From Nitrososphaeraceae archaeon (GTDB taxonomy: Archaea; Thermoproteota; Nitrososphaeria; Nitrososphaerales; Nitrososphaeraceae), in NCBI GenBank assembly GCA_025922715.1, contig JAICHH010000090.1, positions 1 to 7,094 of the forward strand: 7,094 nucleotides of DNA, in the 5' to 3' direction. A program made the translations under genes and the position numbers. Below the pieces are notes generated by a model that saw nothing but the letters and a program-made list of their open reading frames with translations, did not search any database and was not told the DNA's origin. Below, piece after piece: positions 1 through 5,332 of the stretch. Positions within the stretch are counted from its first letter, which is position 1. Every line of letters starts with the position of its first letter.

Positions 1-804
1 AAAATCATTTGTTCTAAAATCTATCAAAGCTGAATCTTTTATACCTATTATAACATTTTTTATTACTCTTTCCATTATTTCCATTATATCGTTATAGTCT
101 AAAAAAGCGGCTTCAATATCTACACTATAAAATTCTGTTAAATGCCTTACAGTATTAGATTTCTCTGCTCTAAAATATGGTGCTATTTCAAAGACACGAT
201 CCAATGCTAATACAAGTTGCTCTTTATAAAGCTGAGGACTTTGAGCAAGATATGCTTTATTCTTAAAGTAATCAAATTCAAATAAATTTGCACCTCCTTC
301 ACTTGCACTTCCGATAATCTTAGGAGTATTTACTTCAAGAAAAGACAACTCCCGTAAAGTTTTTCTTACAATTTCTAATGCAATAGATCTTATAACAAAT
401 AATTTTGAAACATTTTCATTTCTTAAGTCTAATGCTCTTGCATCCAACCTCTTATCAATTGCTGATTCTAATCGTCCAGTCGGATCAATTGGAAGAGGAT
501 GCTTAGACTGATAAATGGCTCCAATCTCTTCTAATTTTAACTCTACTTTCATTTCTTTTGCTTTGCTTTTTTGTATCTTGCCAGAGAGTATGATAGAGCT
601 TTGTCTAGGTATTTCTCTTATTTGTGGAAACTCCTCTGGATCAACTATGACTTGAATTGATCCAGTAACGTCTTTAATTACTAAAAATATGATTTTTCCA
701 ATGTCACGTATATCTTCAATCCAACCACCGACATTAACTTTCTCTCCAAGTATATTTTCTTTTAGTTCTTTAGCAAAATGAGTTCTCTTAATTTTTTCTT
801 TCAA
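1..804 (-). CDS. aspS: Aspartyl-tRNA synthetase, archaeal type (N-terminal 268 residues; 3' part off the window)
   Basis: This is a class II synthetase that charges tRNA with aspartate in the cytoplasm. The reading frame is open from a TTG at 804 to the left edge, giving 268 codons of an expected roughly 430. Residues about 20-100 form the OB-fold anticodon-binding domain (VGGWIEDIRDIG at 25-36). A hinge follows (PLPIDPTGR, 103-111). Class II motif 1 lies around 139-163, ending in TPKI. The archaeal AspRS substrate segment SEGGANLFEF is at 168-177 and AQSPQLYKEQ at 187-196. Motif 2 is FRAE (211-214) with RHLTE (220-224), followed by SVDIE. Motif 3 is off the window. The VDIE after motif 2 and the lack of AsnRS-like insertions favour AspRS over AsnRS. 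TTG is preferred because the only longer option in frame is ATT-CAC after a TAA at 811-813, and the protein then starts just before the conserved RTHF. It lies 53 bp after the NusA-like gene and is probably cotranscribed with it. Confidence 0.95.
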   Translation of the reverse strand, partial: MKEKIKRTHFAKELKENILGEKVNVGGWIEDIRDIGKIIFLVIKDVTGSIQVIVDPEEFPQIREIPRQSSIILSGKIQKSKAKEMKVELKLEEIGAIYQSKHPLPIDPTGRLESAIDKRLDARALDLRNENVSKLFVIRSIALEIVRKTLRELSFLEVNTPKIIGSASEGGANLFEFDYFKNKAYLAQSPQLYKEQLVLALDRVFEIAPYFRAEKSNTVRHLTEFYSVDIEAAFLDYNDIMEIMERVIKNVIIGIKDSALIDFRTNDF

Positions 805-857
805 GTGAATTTATATCTAATATGGTTTATTTCAATTTTTTCCATAATGTTATAAGG

Positions 858-1373
858 TTAGTCTATATACTCTACAAGTAATTCTATATTTCTCATTTCT
901 TTTGCAATTTTAGTAATGAGTGCGGTATCTATTTTCGTATTTTGATTTTTCTTTTTAGATATTATTATTTTTGTAAGTTTGTTTCCATCAGGGAGCCAAA
1001 CTAAATTGATTGAAACAATCTTCACAGGAAATATTAAATTTTCAATAAATCTTCTCTCTGTAGCACCGCTTTCAATGAACCAGACACCATTGTTAAATTT
1101 CTTTTTTATATAATTTAATAATTCCATATTTGAACGTAATATACTAATATCTGATGTTGGCAGTATCAATATCAATTCTTCATCAATTTTGTGAGCACCA
1201 ACTAATGTAAATTTATCAATTATATTGTTCTTGTCTGCTAATTCAGTTAATTTCATAGATGCCTCAATATCTCCGATTGAAAGATGACCAGTTTTTAATT
1301 TAGATTCACATTTTGAACATAAAATTCCTGTTTTAGCATCAAATGAACAAATAGGAGTTTTCACAATTCTCAA
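858..1373 (-). CDS. Archaeal NusA-like KH-domain protein (transcription elongation/termination factor family)
   Basis: This 171-residue protein resembles the archaeal NusA-like RNA-binding proteins, which consist mainly of two KH domains without the RNA-polymerase-binding part of bacterial NusA. The N-terminus has a possible metal site with Cys9, Cys19 and Cys22 (PICSFDAKTGILCSKC). The KH-like body is about residues 50-170. It includes GVWFIESGATERRFIENLIFP near 96-116 (shown here only to locate it) and LPDGNKLTKIIIS, a segment I associate with thaumarchaeal members. An annotated role in transcription elongation or termination is by family; direct function in archaea is not settled. The start is TTG at 1371-1373; a TGA lies directly upstream in frame, so nothing longer is possible, and GTG at codon 4 is the alternative. 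A TATA-like run about 26 bases upstream supports a leaderless TTG start. It is followed by aspS, so the pair forms an information-processing unit. Confidence 0.85.
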   Translation of the reverse strand: MRIVKTPICSFDAKTGILCSKCESKLKTGHLSIGDIEASMKLTELADKNNIIDKFTLVGAHKIDEELILILPTSDISILRSNMELLNYIKKKFNNGVWFIESGATERRFIENLIFPVKIVSINLVWLPDGNKLTKIIISKKKNQNTKIDTALITKIAKEMRNIELLVEYID

Positions 1374-1394
1374 TCATTAAATGCTATTTGCTCC

Positions 1395-1405
1395 ATATAT
1401 ATATA
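1395..1405 (-). promoter_or_regulatory. Probable TATA box for the NusA-like gene and aspS
   Basis: An uninterrupted run of alternating A and T is centred at 1400. Its centre lies 26-27 bases before the TTG start at 1373 when read on the minus strand. That is the expected archaeal distance from TATA box to transcription start, so the transcript would begin at or next to the start codon (leaderless). No Shine-Dalgarno motif precedes the TTG. Position is seen; activity is inferred. Confidence 0.5.
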
Positions 1406-1430
1406 GAGCTAAAACACTCTAATAATTGAA

Positions 1431-1440
1431 AATATATTTA
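1431..1440 (+). promoter_or_regulatory. Probable TATA box for the ABC ATPase gene
   Basis: AATATATTTA is centred near 1436, about 28 bases before the TTG start at 1464. This fits leaderless transcription from a start site at or just before the TTG. It is separate from the minus-strand TATA run at 1395-1405, so the two divergent genes would have separate but back-to-back promoters in a 90-bp spacer. Confidence 0.45.
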
Positions 1441-1463
1441 TTCTAGTTAGATAATTATTAGAT

Positions 1464-2249
1464 TTGTTAAAAAATAAGTTACTTATAAGCGGTCTAAGTG
1501 TCTCTTACTTTCTACATAATAAAAGTATAAATGCAGTTGACAATATATTTATCGAATTAAAAAAAGGAGAATCACTTGGTATCGCTGGAGAATCAGGATG
1601 TGGTAAAAGCACATTGGTTTCTGCAGTAATGAGAAATATCACACCTCCTGGGAAAATTACAGCAGGAAGTATTTTTCTAGATGGGGAAGAAATAACAAAG
1701 TTATCAGATAAAGACTTTGATTCAAGAATTAGATGGAAGAAAATTTCTCTTATTTTTCAAGGAGCTCTGAATTCATTAGATCCTGTGTATACAATAAAAA
1801 ACCAAATCAAAGATATATTTGAAACTCATGGTCAACCTTATGATAATCAAAACGTAATAACAATTCTAGAGAATGTGGGACTAGAACAATCTGTTCTCGA
1901 TAAATACCCTCATGAGTTAAGTGGAGGTATGAAACAACGAATTGTTATAGCTATAGCTTTATTGCTAGAACCTGATATTATCATCGCTGATGAACCCACT
2001 ACAGCTTTAGATGTGCTTGTTCAGGCACAAATAATTAAGTTATTGAAAAAGCTTAAAGAAAAAGGAATTAGTATAATTTTAATTTCTCATGATCTTGCTT
2101 TAATTTCTGAGTTGGTAGACAAAATAGGAATTATGTATGCAGGCAAAATTATAGAATTTAATTTAACCAAAGAAATTATATTTTCTCCAAAAAACGAGTA
2201 TACTAAAAAACTAATATTATCTACTCCTCAACTAGGTCAAGCTTTATGA
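1464..2249 (+). CDS. Peptide/nickel-type ABC transporter ATPase, DppD/OppD-like, short C-terminus
   Basis: This is the nucleotide-binding subunit of an oligopeptide/dipeptide/nickel-type importer; it would power uptake from the cytoplasmic face of the membrane. All ATPase motifs are intact: Walker A GESGCGKST (42-50), Q-loop Gln99 in LIFQGALNSLDP, signature LSGGMKQR (152-159), Walker B with catalytic Glu177 (DIIIADEP), D-loop ALD (181-183) and switch His209 (ISHD). QGALNSLDP is typical of the DppD branch. At 261 residues it is about 60 shorter than usual DppD/OppD proteins. It ends just after NEYTKKLILSTPQL and so lacks the cysteine-containing oligopeptide-transporter C-terminal extension. 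The start is TTG with a TATA-like box 28 bases upstream. No permease, binding protein or second ATPase is present, although the stop overlaps an ATG (ATGA at 2246-2249), which is the layout normally seen when a DppF-like gene follows. It could work with subunits encoded elsewhere or be an operon remnant. Confidence 0.92.
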   Translation: MLKNKLLISGLSVSYFLHNKSINAVDNIFIELKKGESLGIAGESGCGKSTLVSAVMRNITPPGKITAGSIFLDGEEITKLSDKDFDSRIRWKKISLIFQGALNSLDPVYTIKNQIKDIFETHGQPYDNQNVITILENVGLEQSVLDKYPHELSGGMKQRIVIAIALLLEPDIIIADEPTTALDVLVQAQIIKLLKKLKEKGISIILISHDLALISELVDKIGIMYAGKIIEFNLTKEIIFSPKNEYTKKLILSTPQLGQAL

Positions 2250-2362
2250 AAAAAAATTCAAAGTAGATGACAAAAATTCTTTTCGTTTCTAACTTTGAAT
2301 ACAAAAGTGATTGCATTTTAAATTGTCTCATAGAATTACATTTTAAAGGTATTATCAAATAA
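2246..2362 (+). pseudogene. Possible remnant of the 5' end of a second ABC ATPase gene
   Basis: An ATG overlaps the stop of the ABC ATPase as ATGA, the usual translational coupling in paired transporter ATPase genes. The frame reads MKKNSK, then an in-frame TAG at 2264-2266, then MTKILFVSNFEYKS and about 17 further residues to a TAA at 2360-2362. ILFVSNFEYK resembles the first strand of a DppF-like ATPase (a pattern such as ILEVSNL). No Walker A follows. This is a guess based on position and a short weak resemblance; the stretch may simply be non-coding. Confidence 0.22.
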
Positions 2363-2367
2363 AAAAA
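2357..2367 (-). terminator. T-run terminator candidate for the zinc-binding protein gene
   Basis: Read on the minus strand, a run of seven T followed by ATTT lies about 37-47 bases past the stop of the gene at 2404-2646. Archaeal RNA polymerase terminates at such T-tracts without needing a hairpin. The convergent ABC gene ends 110 bases away, so this also separates the two transcripts. Confidence 0.35.
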
Positions 2368-2403
2368 TTGTGGAGGTTTAATATGTTATAATAAAATGAT
2401 ATT

Positions 2404-2646
2404 TTATTGAAAATCATGTAATGGCTTATCTTTATGTTGAACAATTTTTGTTTTTAGTTCAGACATATGACTTTCTAATATATGTGAATTAGCACATTTG
2501 TCATGCATAATATCTATCCCACAAAATTCACATGATGTTACGAAAGATAAACCATTAAATTTTCCTTTACAAAAGCCACAATTTTCAGAATTGAGATCAT
2601 AATCTATTAAGGGTTTTAACCAAGGTTCTCTCCATAACAACTGCAT
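2404..2646 (-). CDS. Small zinc-binding protein with treble-clef/RING-like Cys-His pattern, function unknown
   Basis: This 80-residue protein is mostly one metal-binding module. Its spacing is Cys23-x2-Cys26, x12, Cys39-x2-Cys42, x5, His48-x2-Cys51, then His55 and His60. That is enough ligands for two zinc ions in a cross-brace or for one treble-clef with an extra site, reminiscent of RING/FYVE/PHD-type fingers. The N-terminus (WREPWLKPLI) is hydrophobic and aromatic with two Trp residues but has no membrane segment. The C-terminus is charged and ends in HDFQ. The start is ATG at 2646, with a TATA-like region centred 26 bases upstream. The ordered ligand spacing argues that it is a real gene rather than a chance frame. 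It is divergent from the Nudix gene and shares its 57-bp promoter spacer. Role unknown: DNA, RNA or protein binding are all possible. Confidence 0.7.
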   Translation of the reverse strand: MQLLWREPWLKPLIDYDLNSENCGFCKGKFNGLSFVTSCEFCGIDIMHDKCANSHILESHMSELKTKIVQHKDKPLHDFQ

Positions 2647-2663
2647 ATATAGATAAGTAGATT

Positions 2664-2678
2664 AAACATATATATTAT
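2664..2678. promoter_or_regulatory. Central TATA region that probably serves both divergent genes
   Basis: The 57 bp between the ATG of the zinc-binding protein (2646) and the TTG of the Nudix gene (2704) contain one obvious TATA-like element, AACATATATATTATT. Its centre is about 26 bases from the first start and about 30 bases from the second, so a single near-symmetric element is correctly placed for both directions. Transcription rightward would start around 2698, leaving a leader of only a few bases. Confidence 0.45.
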
Positions 2679-2703
2679 TTTCAACTGTCAATGAGAGGAT
2701 CTC

Positions 2704-3150
2704 TTGAAAATATATAAAAATCCTATTCCTACCGTTGATGCTATTATTCATAGGCATTCTTCGATATTATTAGTCAAACGTAAGAAGGATCCCTATAAAA
2801 ATTGTTTTGCATTACCAGGAGGTTTTGTAAATGAAGGAGAAACCATAGAAGATGCTATTATGAGAGAAGTATATGAAGAAACATCATTAGAGGTATATCC
2901 AATAGATATTTTGGGAGTATATTCTGATCCTACAAGAGATCCAAGAGGACACATGCTGACCGTAGTATTTATTGTATTAGTTGTTAAAGAAGGAAACCCT
3001 ATTGCAGGAGATGATGCACAGGAAATTTCTTGGATTCCAATAAGTAAAATCAATGAGATAGAAATTGCCTTTGATCATAAACTTCTTATACAAGATTTTT
3101 TGACATGGAAAAAAGAAGGAGGAACTTATTGGACGAACAAAAGAAGGTAA
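2704..3150 (+). CDS. Nudix hydrolase, ADP-ribose pyrophosphatase type
   Basis: This 148-residue soluble enzyme is predicted to cleave a nucleoside diphosphate linked to another group, most likely ADP-ribose to AMP plus ribose 5-phosphate, using Mg2+ or Mn2+. The Nudix box spans residues 40-62: GFVNEGE, then REVYEE with metal-binding Glu55, Glu58 and Glu59. The segment GVYSDPTRDPRGH (71-83) downstream is characteristic of archaeal and bacterial ADP-ribose pyrophosphatases; the Pro there is the usual subgroup marker. The N-terminal PIPTVDAII and the length also match that group. The box ends EETSL rather than EETGL, so Ser61 replaces the consensus Gly. The start is TTG at 2704; it places the conserved YKNPxPTVDAII near the N-terminus, and no in-frame ATG precedes residue 53. 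Only a weak GAGAGG precedes it. NADH pyrophosphatase or a house-cleaning role is possible. Not linked functionally to its neighbours. Confidence 0.88.
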   Translation: MKIYKNPIPTVDAIIHRHSSILLVKRKKDPYKNCFALPGGFVNEGETIEDAIMREVYEETSLEVYPIDILGVYSDPTRDPRGHMLTVVFIVLVVKEGNPIAGDDAQEISWIPISKINEIEIAFDHKLLIQDFLTWKKEGGTYWTNKRR

Positions 3151-3212
3151 CCATATATGATAAACTATATTTACAATAAAAAATCTGAAAAATTTTCATT
3201 TCCTTCAATCCA

Positions 3213-3222
3213 TTTATATTTA
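3213..3222 (+). promoter_or_regulatory. Probable TATA box of the sufS-sufU operon
   Basis: TTTATATTTA is centred about 26 bases before the ATG at 3243. Transcription would begin at or within a base or two of the start codon, so the sufS mRNA would be leaderless; no Shine-Dalgarno motif is visible. The 92-bp gap from the Nudix gene agrees with an independent promoter. Confidence 0.5.
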
Positions 3223-3242
3223 CTAATTAGTAATAATTAACT

Positions 3243-4490
3243 ATGCAATCATCCGAATTGGAAACAAATAAAATACGTAATGATTTTCCAATTCTAACTC
3301 GTAAAATTAACGGTAAGCCATTCGTATATCTAGATAATGCCTCCACTACCCAAAAACCCTTATCAGTAATAAATAAAATTGTAAATTATTATTCATTTTA
3401 TAACTCTAATATTCATAGAGCCGTTTATGATATAGCCGAGGAAGCTACTCATGCTTATGAACTAACAAGACAAAAAGTTTGTAAGTTTATTAATGCAAAT
3501 TCTCCTCAAGAAATTATTTTTACTCGGAATGCGACTGAAGCCATTAATTTAGTATCCTACTCTTGGGGTAGAAAAAACATTCAAAAAGGAGATCTAATAA
3601 TTTTATCTGAACAAGAACATCACAGTAATATCGTTCCTTGGCAAATATTAGCTAAAGAAAAAAACGCCAAAATAAAATATTTAAAAATTGATAAAACGGG
3701 AAACTTAAATTTAAATGAATTAGAAGCTTATCTTAATAGTAATAATAATAATATAAAATTAATTTCATTATGTCATATGTCTAATGCACTTGGTAATATT
3801 ATACCAATAGACAAAATCATAAATATGGCACATGCATATGGTATACCGGTATTTGTTGATGGAGCTCAGTCTGTTCCTCATTTAACAACCGATGTTAATT
3901 CTCTTGATTGTGAGTTTCTTGCTTTTTCTGCTCATAAAATGTTAGGACCAACAGGCGTAGGAATCTTGTATGGGAAAAAAAATATCCTAGAGGAAATGGA
4001 TCCCTTTATCTGTGGAGGAGATATGATTAAAGAAGTACATAAGGAAAAGACACTTTTTAACGATTTACCTTATAAATTTGAAGCTGGGACTCCTAATATC
4101 GCTGATGTTATTGGTTTTAGTTCTGCTTTGGATTATCTAAACGAAATAGGGATGGATAACATTAGAAACCATGAAATTGAGTTAACAAAGTATGCACTTG
4201 AAAAAATGTCAGAACTTAAACAAATAAAAGTATATGGAGATGTTAACTTACAAAATAGGGGAGGAATTATATCCTTTAATTTGGGTGATATTCATCCTCA
4301 TGATCTTGCAACTATTTTAAATGAGGACTGCATTGCGATTCGTTCTGGTCACCACTGTGCTCAAGTATTAATGGAAAAGCTTGAGGTTTCGGCTACATCT
4401 AGGGTTAGTTTCTATATATATAATACAAAAGAGGAGATCAATATCTTTATTAATGCGTTAGGCAAAGCTATTAAACTGTTTCAACTTTGA
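3243..4490 (+). CDS. sufS: Cysteine desulfurase, SufS type
   Basis: This cytoplasmic PLP enzyme converts L-cysteine to L-alanine and carries the sulfur as a persulfide for iron-sulfur cluster assembly. It is 415 residues, the normal SufS length. Visible features are YLDNAST (29-35), the His pair EHHSN (125-129) that stacks on PLP, Asp206 and Gln209 in VDGAQS, the PLP Schiff-base Lys232 in FSAHKMLGPTG, and the catalytic Cys372 in RSGHHCAQVL. The invariant SR (386-387) binds the substrate carboxylate. The short loop around Cys372 (group II desulfurase) separates it from NifS/IscS, which have a longer flexible loop. The ATG start is supported by a TATA box 26 bases upstream. Its TGA overlaps the TTG of sufU, so the two are translated as a coupled pair. 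SufB, SufC and SufD are not in this window. Confidence 0.95.
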   Translation: MQSSELETNKIRNDFPILTRKINGKPFVYLDNASTTQKPLSVINKIVNYYSFYNSNIHRAVYDIAEEATHAYELTRQKVCKFINANSPQEIIFTRNATEAINLVSYSWGRKNIQKGDLIILSEQEHHSNIVPWQILAKEKNAKIKYLKIDKTGNLNLNELEAYLNSNNNNIKLISLCHMSNALGNIIPIDKIINMAHAYGIPVFVDGAQSVPHLTTDVNSLDCEFLAFSAHKMLGPTGVGILYGKKNILEEMDPFICGGDMIKEVHKEKTLFNDLPYKFEAGTPNIADVIGFSSALDYLNEIGMDNIRNHEIELTKYALEKMSELKQIKVYGDVNLQNRGGIISFNLGDIHPHDLATILNEDCIAIRSGHHCAQVLMEKLEVSATSRVSFYIYNTKEEINIFINALGKAIKLFQL

Positions 4491-4915
4491 GTGACGATAT
4501 TTATAGAGAAATTATCCTAGATCATTATAGAAATCCTAGAAATAAGGGGAAGATCGATAATGCAGACGTTGTCATTCATGATAGCAATCCCTTATGTGGT
4601 GATCAAATTGATATATATCTCAAAGTCGTAGAGGGGCAAATCAAAGATATTAAATTCGATGGGAAAGGATGTGCAATCAGCCAAGCTAGTGCATCTATGC
4701 TAACAGAGATGGTTATGGATAAGCCGTTAACTACTGCTAAAGATATATCCAAAGATGAAGTATTAGAAAATATAGGATTGACCAATTTAGGCCCTGCAAG
4801 GATTAAATGTGCCTTACTATCTCTTAAGGTATTAAAGATGGGTATGGTAAAATATTATTCCGATAAAGAACCAACTACAGCTGAAAAAATGGAAAAAGAT
4901 TCAAACCTTTTCTGA
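4487..4915 (+). CDS. sufU: SufU/IscU-like iron-sulfur scaffold or sulfur-transfer protein
   Basis: This 142-residue protein of the NifU N-terminal (IscU/SufU) family takes sulfur from SufS for cluster assembly. The three metal/sulfur cysteines are present: Cys37 with Asp39 (NPLCGD), Cys62 (GKGCAISQASAS) and Cys108 (RIKCALL). The residue before the last Cys is Lys107, as in Gram-positive SufU, not the His of IscU. However, the Cys62-Cys108 distance (46) is close to IscU and lacks most of the roughly 18-residue insertion of Bacillus SufU. It is therefore a mixed type: either a Zn-dependent sulfur acceptor for SufS or a true scaffold. The start is TTG at 4487-4489, overlapping the sufS stop as TTGA; the nearby GTG at 4491 is out of frame. 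Codons begin at once with SDDIYREIILDHYRNPRNKG, the conserved N-terminus, which fixes the start. It is cotranscribed with sufS. Confidence 0.93.
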   Translation: MSDDIYREIILDHYRNPRNKGKIDNADVVIHDSNPLCGDQIDIYLKVVEGQIKDIKFDGKGCAISQASASMLTEMVMDKPLTTAKDISKDEVLENIGLTNLGPARIKCALLSLKVLKMGMVKYYSDKEPTTAEKMEKDSNLF

Positions 4916-4920
4916 TTTAC

Positions 4921-4937
4921 TATTATTATAAATAATA
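4921..4937. terminator. Short AT-only hairpin after sufU
   Basis: TATTATT and AATAATA form a perfect 7-bp stem around a 3-base loop, starting five bases after the sufU stop. All pairs are A-T, so the stem is weak. The same bases contain TATAAATAA, which could act as a TATA element for the next gene, although its centre is about 34 bases before that ATG. Whether it ends the suf transcript, starts the next one or does neither cannot be decided by eye. Confidence 0.25.
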
Positions 4938-4964
4938 ATCCTTTTCAAACTATATTAATCCCAT

Positions 4965-5279
4965 ATGTCAAGTCCTTCTTTTTGGAGAGACTTACCGGTA
5001 CATAAAACTCTTCTATTAGAAAAATTAGAACAAGTCCAATCTGTTTGTGACAGCATGATCCTTGATTATATCAGCTTAGAACAGACAAATGATTTTAGTT
5101 ATAGAATTCTTCTACCAAGGAATAAAGAAAATAATAAACTAGCCAAAAAACTTGGTCTTAGTCTTCAATTAGAATTTACTTCTCAATTAAGAAAACGGAA
5201 ACTAAAAACTAAGATGAAAGAAATTAGATATATTCATGATACAAAACACTTTGGATGGATTATAACTAAAGGTGATTGA
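4965..5279 (+). CDS. Hypothetical protein, 104 residues, basic C-terminal half
   Basis: I do not recognise this protein. It begins at ATG 4965, 49 bp after sufU on the same strand, and ends in TGA. No signal peptide, membrane segment or metal-binding cluster is visible; there is one cysteine (Cys28). The first half contains a likely helix (HKTLLLEKLEQVQSVCDSM, near 13-31), followed by strand-like DFSYRILLP. The second half is rich in lysine and arginine (RNKENNKLAKKLG, then QLRKRKLKTKMKEIR), suggesting contact with nucleic acid or another acidic partner. It ends in a short strand-like HFGWIIT. The regular alternation of hydrophobic and charged residues and the lack of a competing frame suggest a real protein. 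Its closeness to sufU raises the possibility of cotranscription and a minor role in cluster assembly, but nothing in the sequence confirms this. Confidence 0.6.
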   Translation: MSSPSFWRDLPVHKTLLLEKLEQVQSVCDSMILDYISLEQTNDFSYRILLPRNKENNKLAKKLGLSLQLEFTSQLRKRKLKTKMKEIRYIHDTKHFGWIITKGD

Positions 5280-5332
5280 ACAAAAAAAGCACATCCCTAA
5301 TTCTATTTGTTAAATTTATTTGTGAGAAACGG

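Noticed and set aside
2793..3053. 86-residue minus-strand frame
   Set aside because: It is antisense to the clear Nudix gene and has no family features; it follows from the composition of that gene.
4603..4785. 60-residue minus-strand frame
   Set aside because: It is antisense to sufU, whose conserved motifs account for this stretch.
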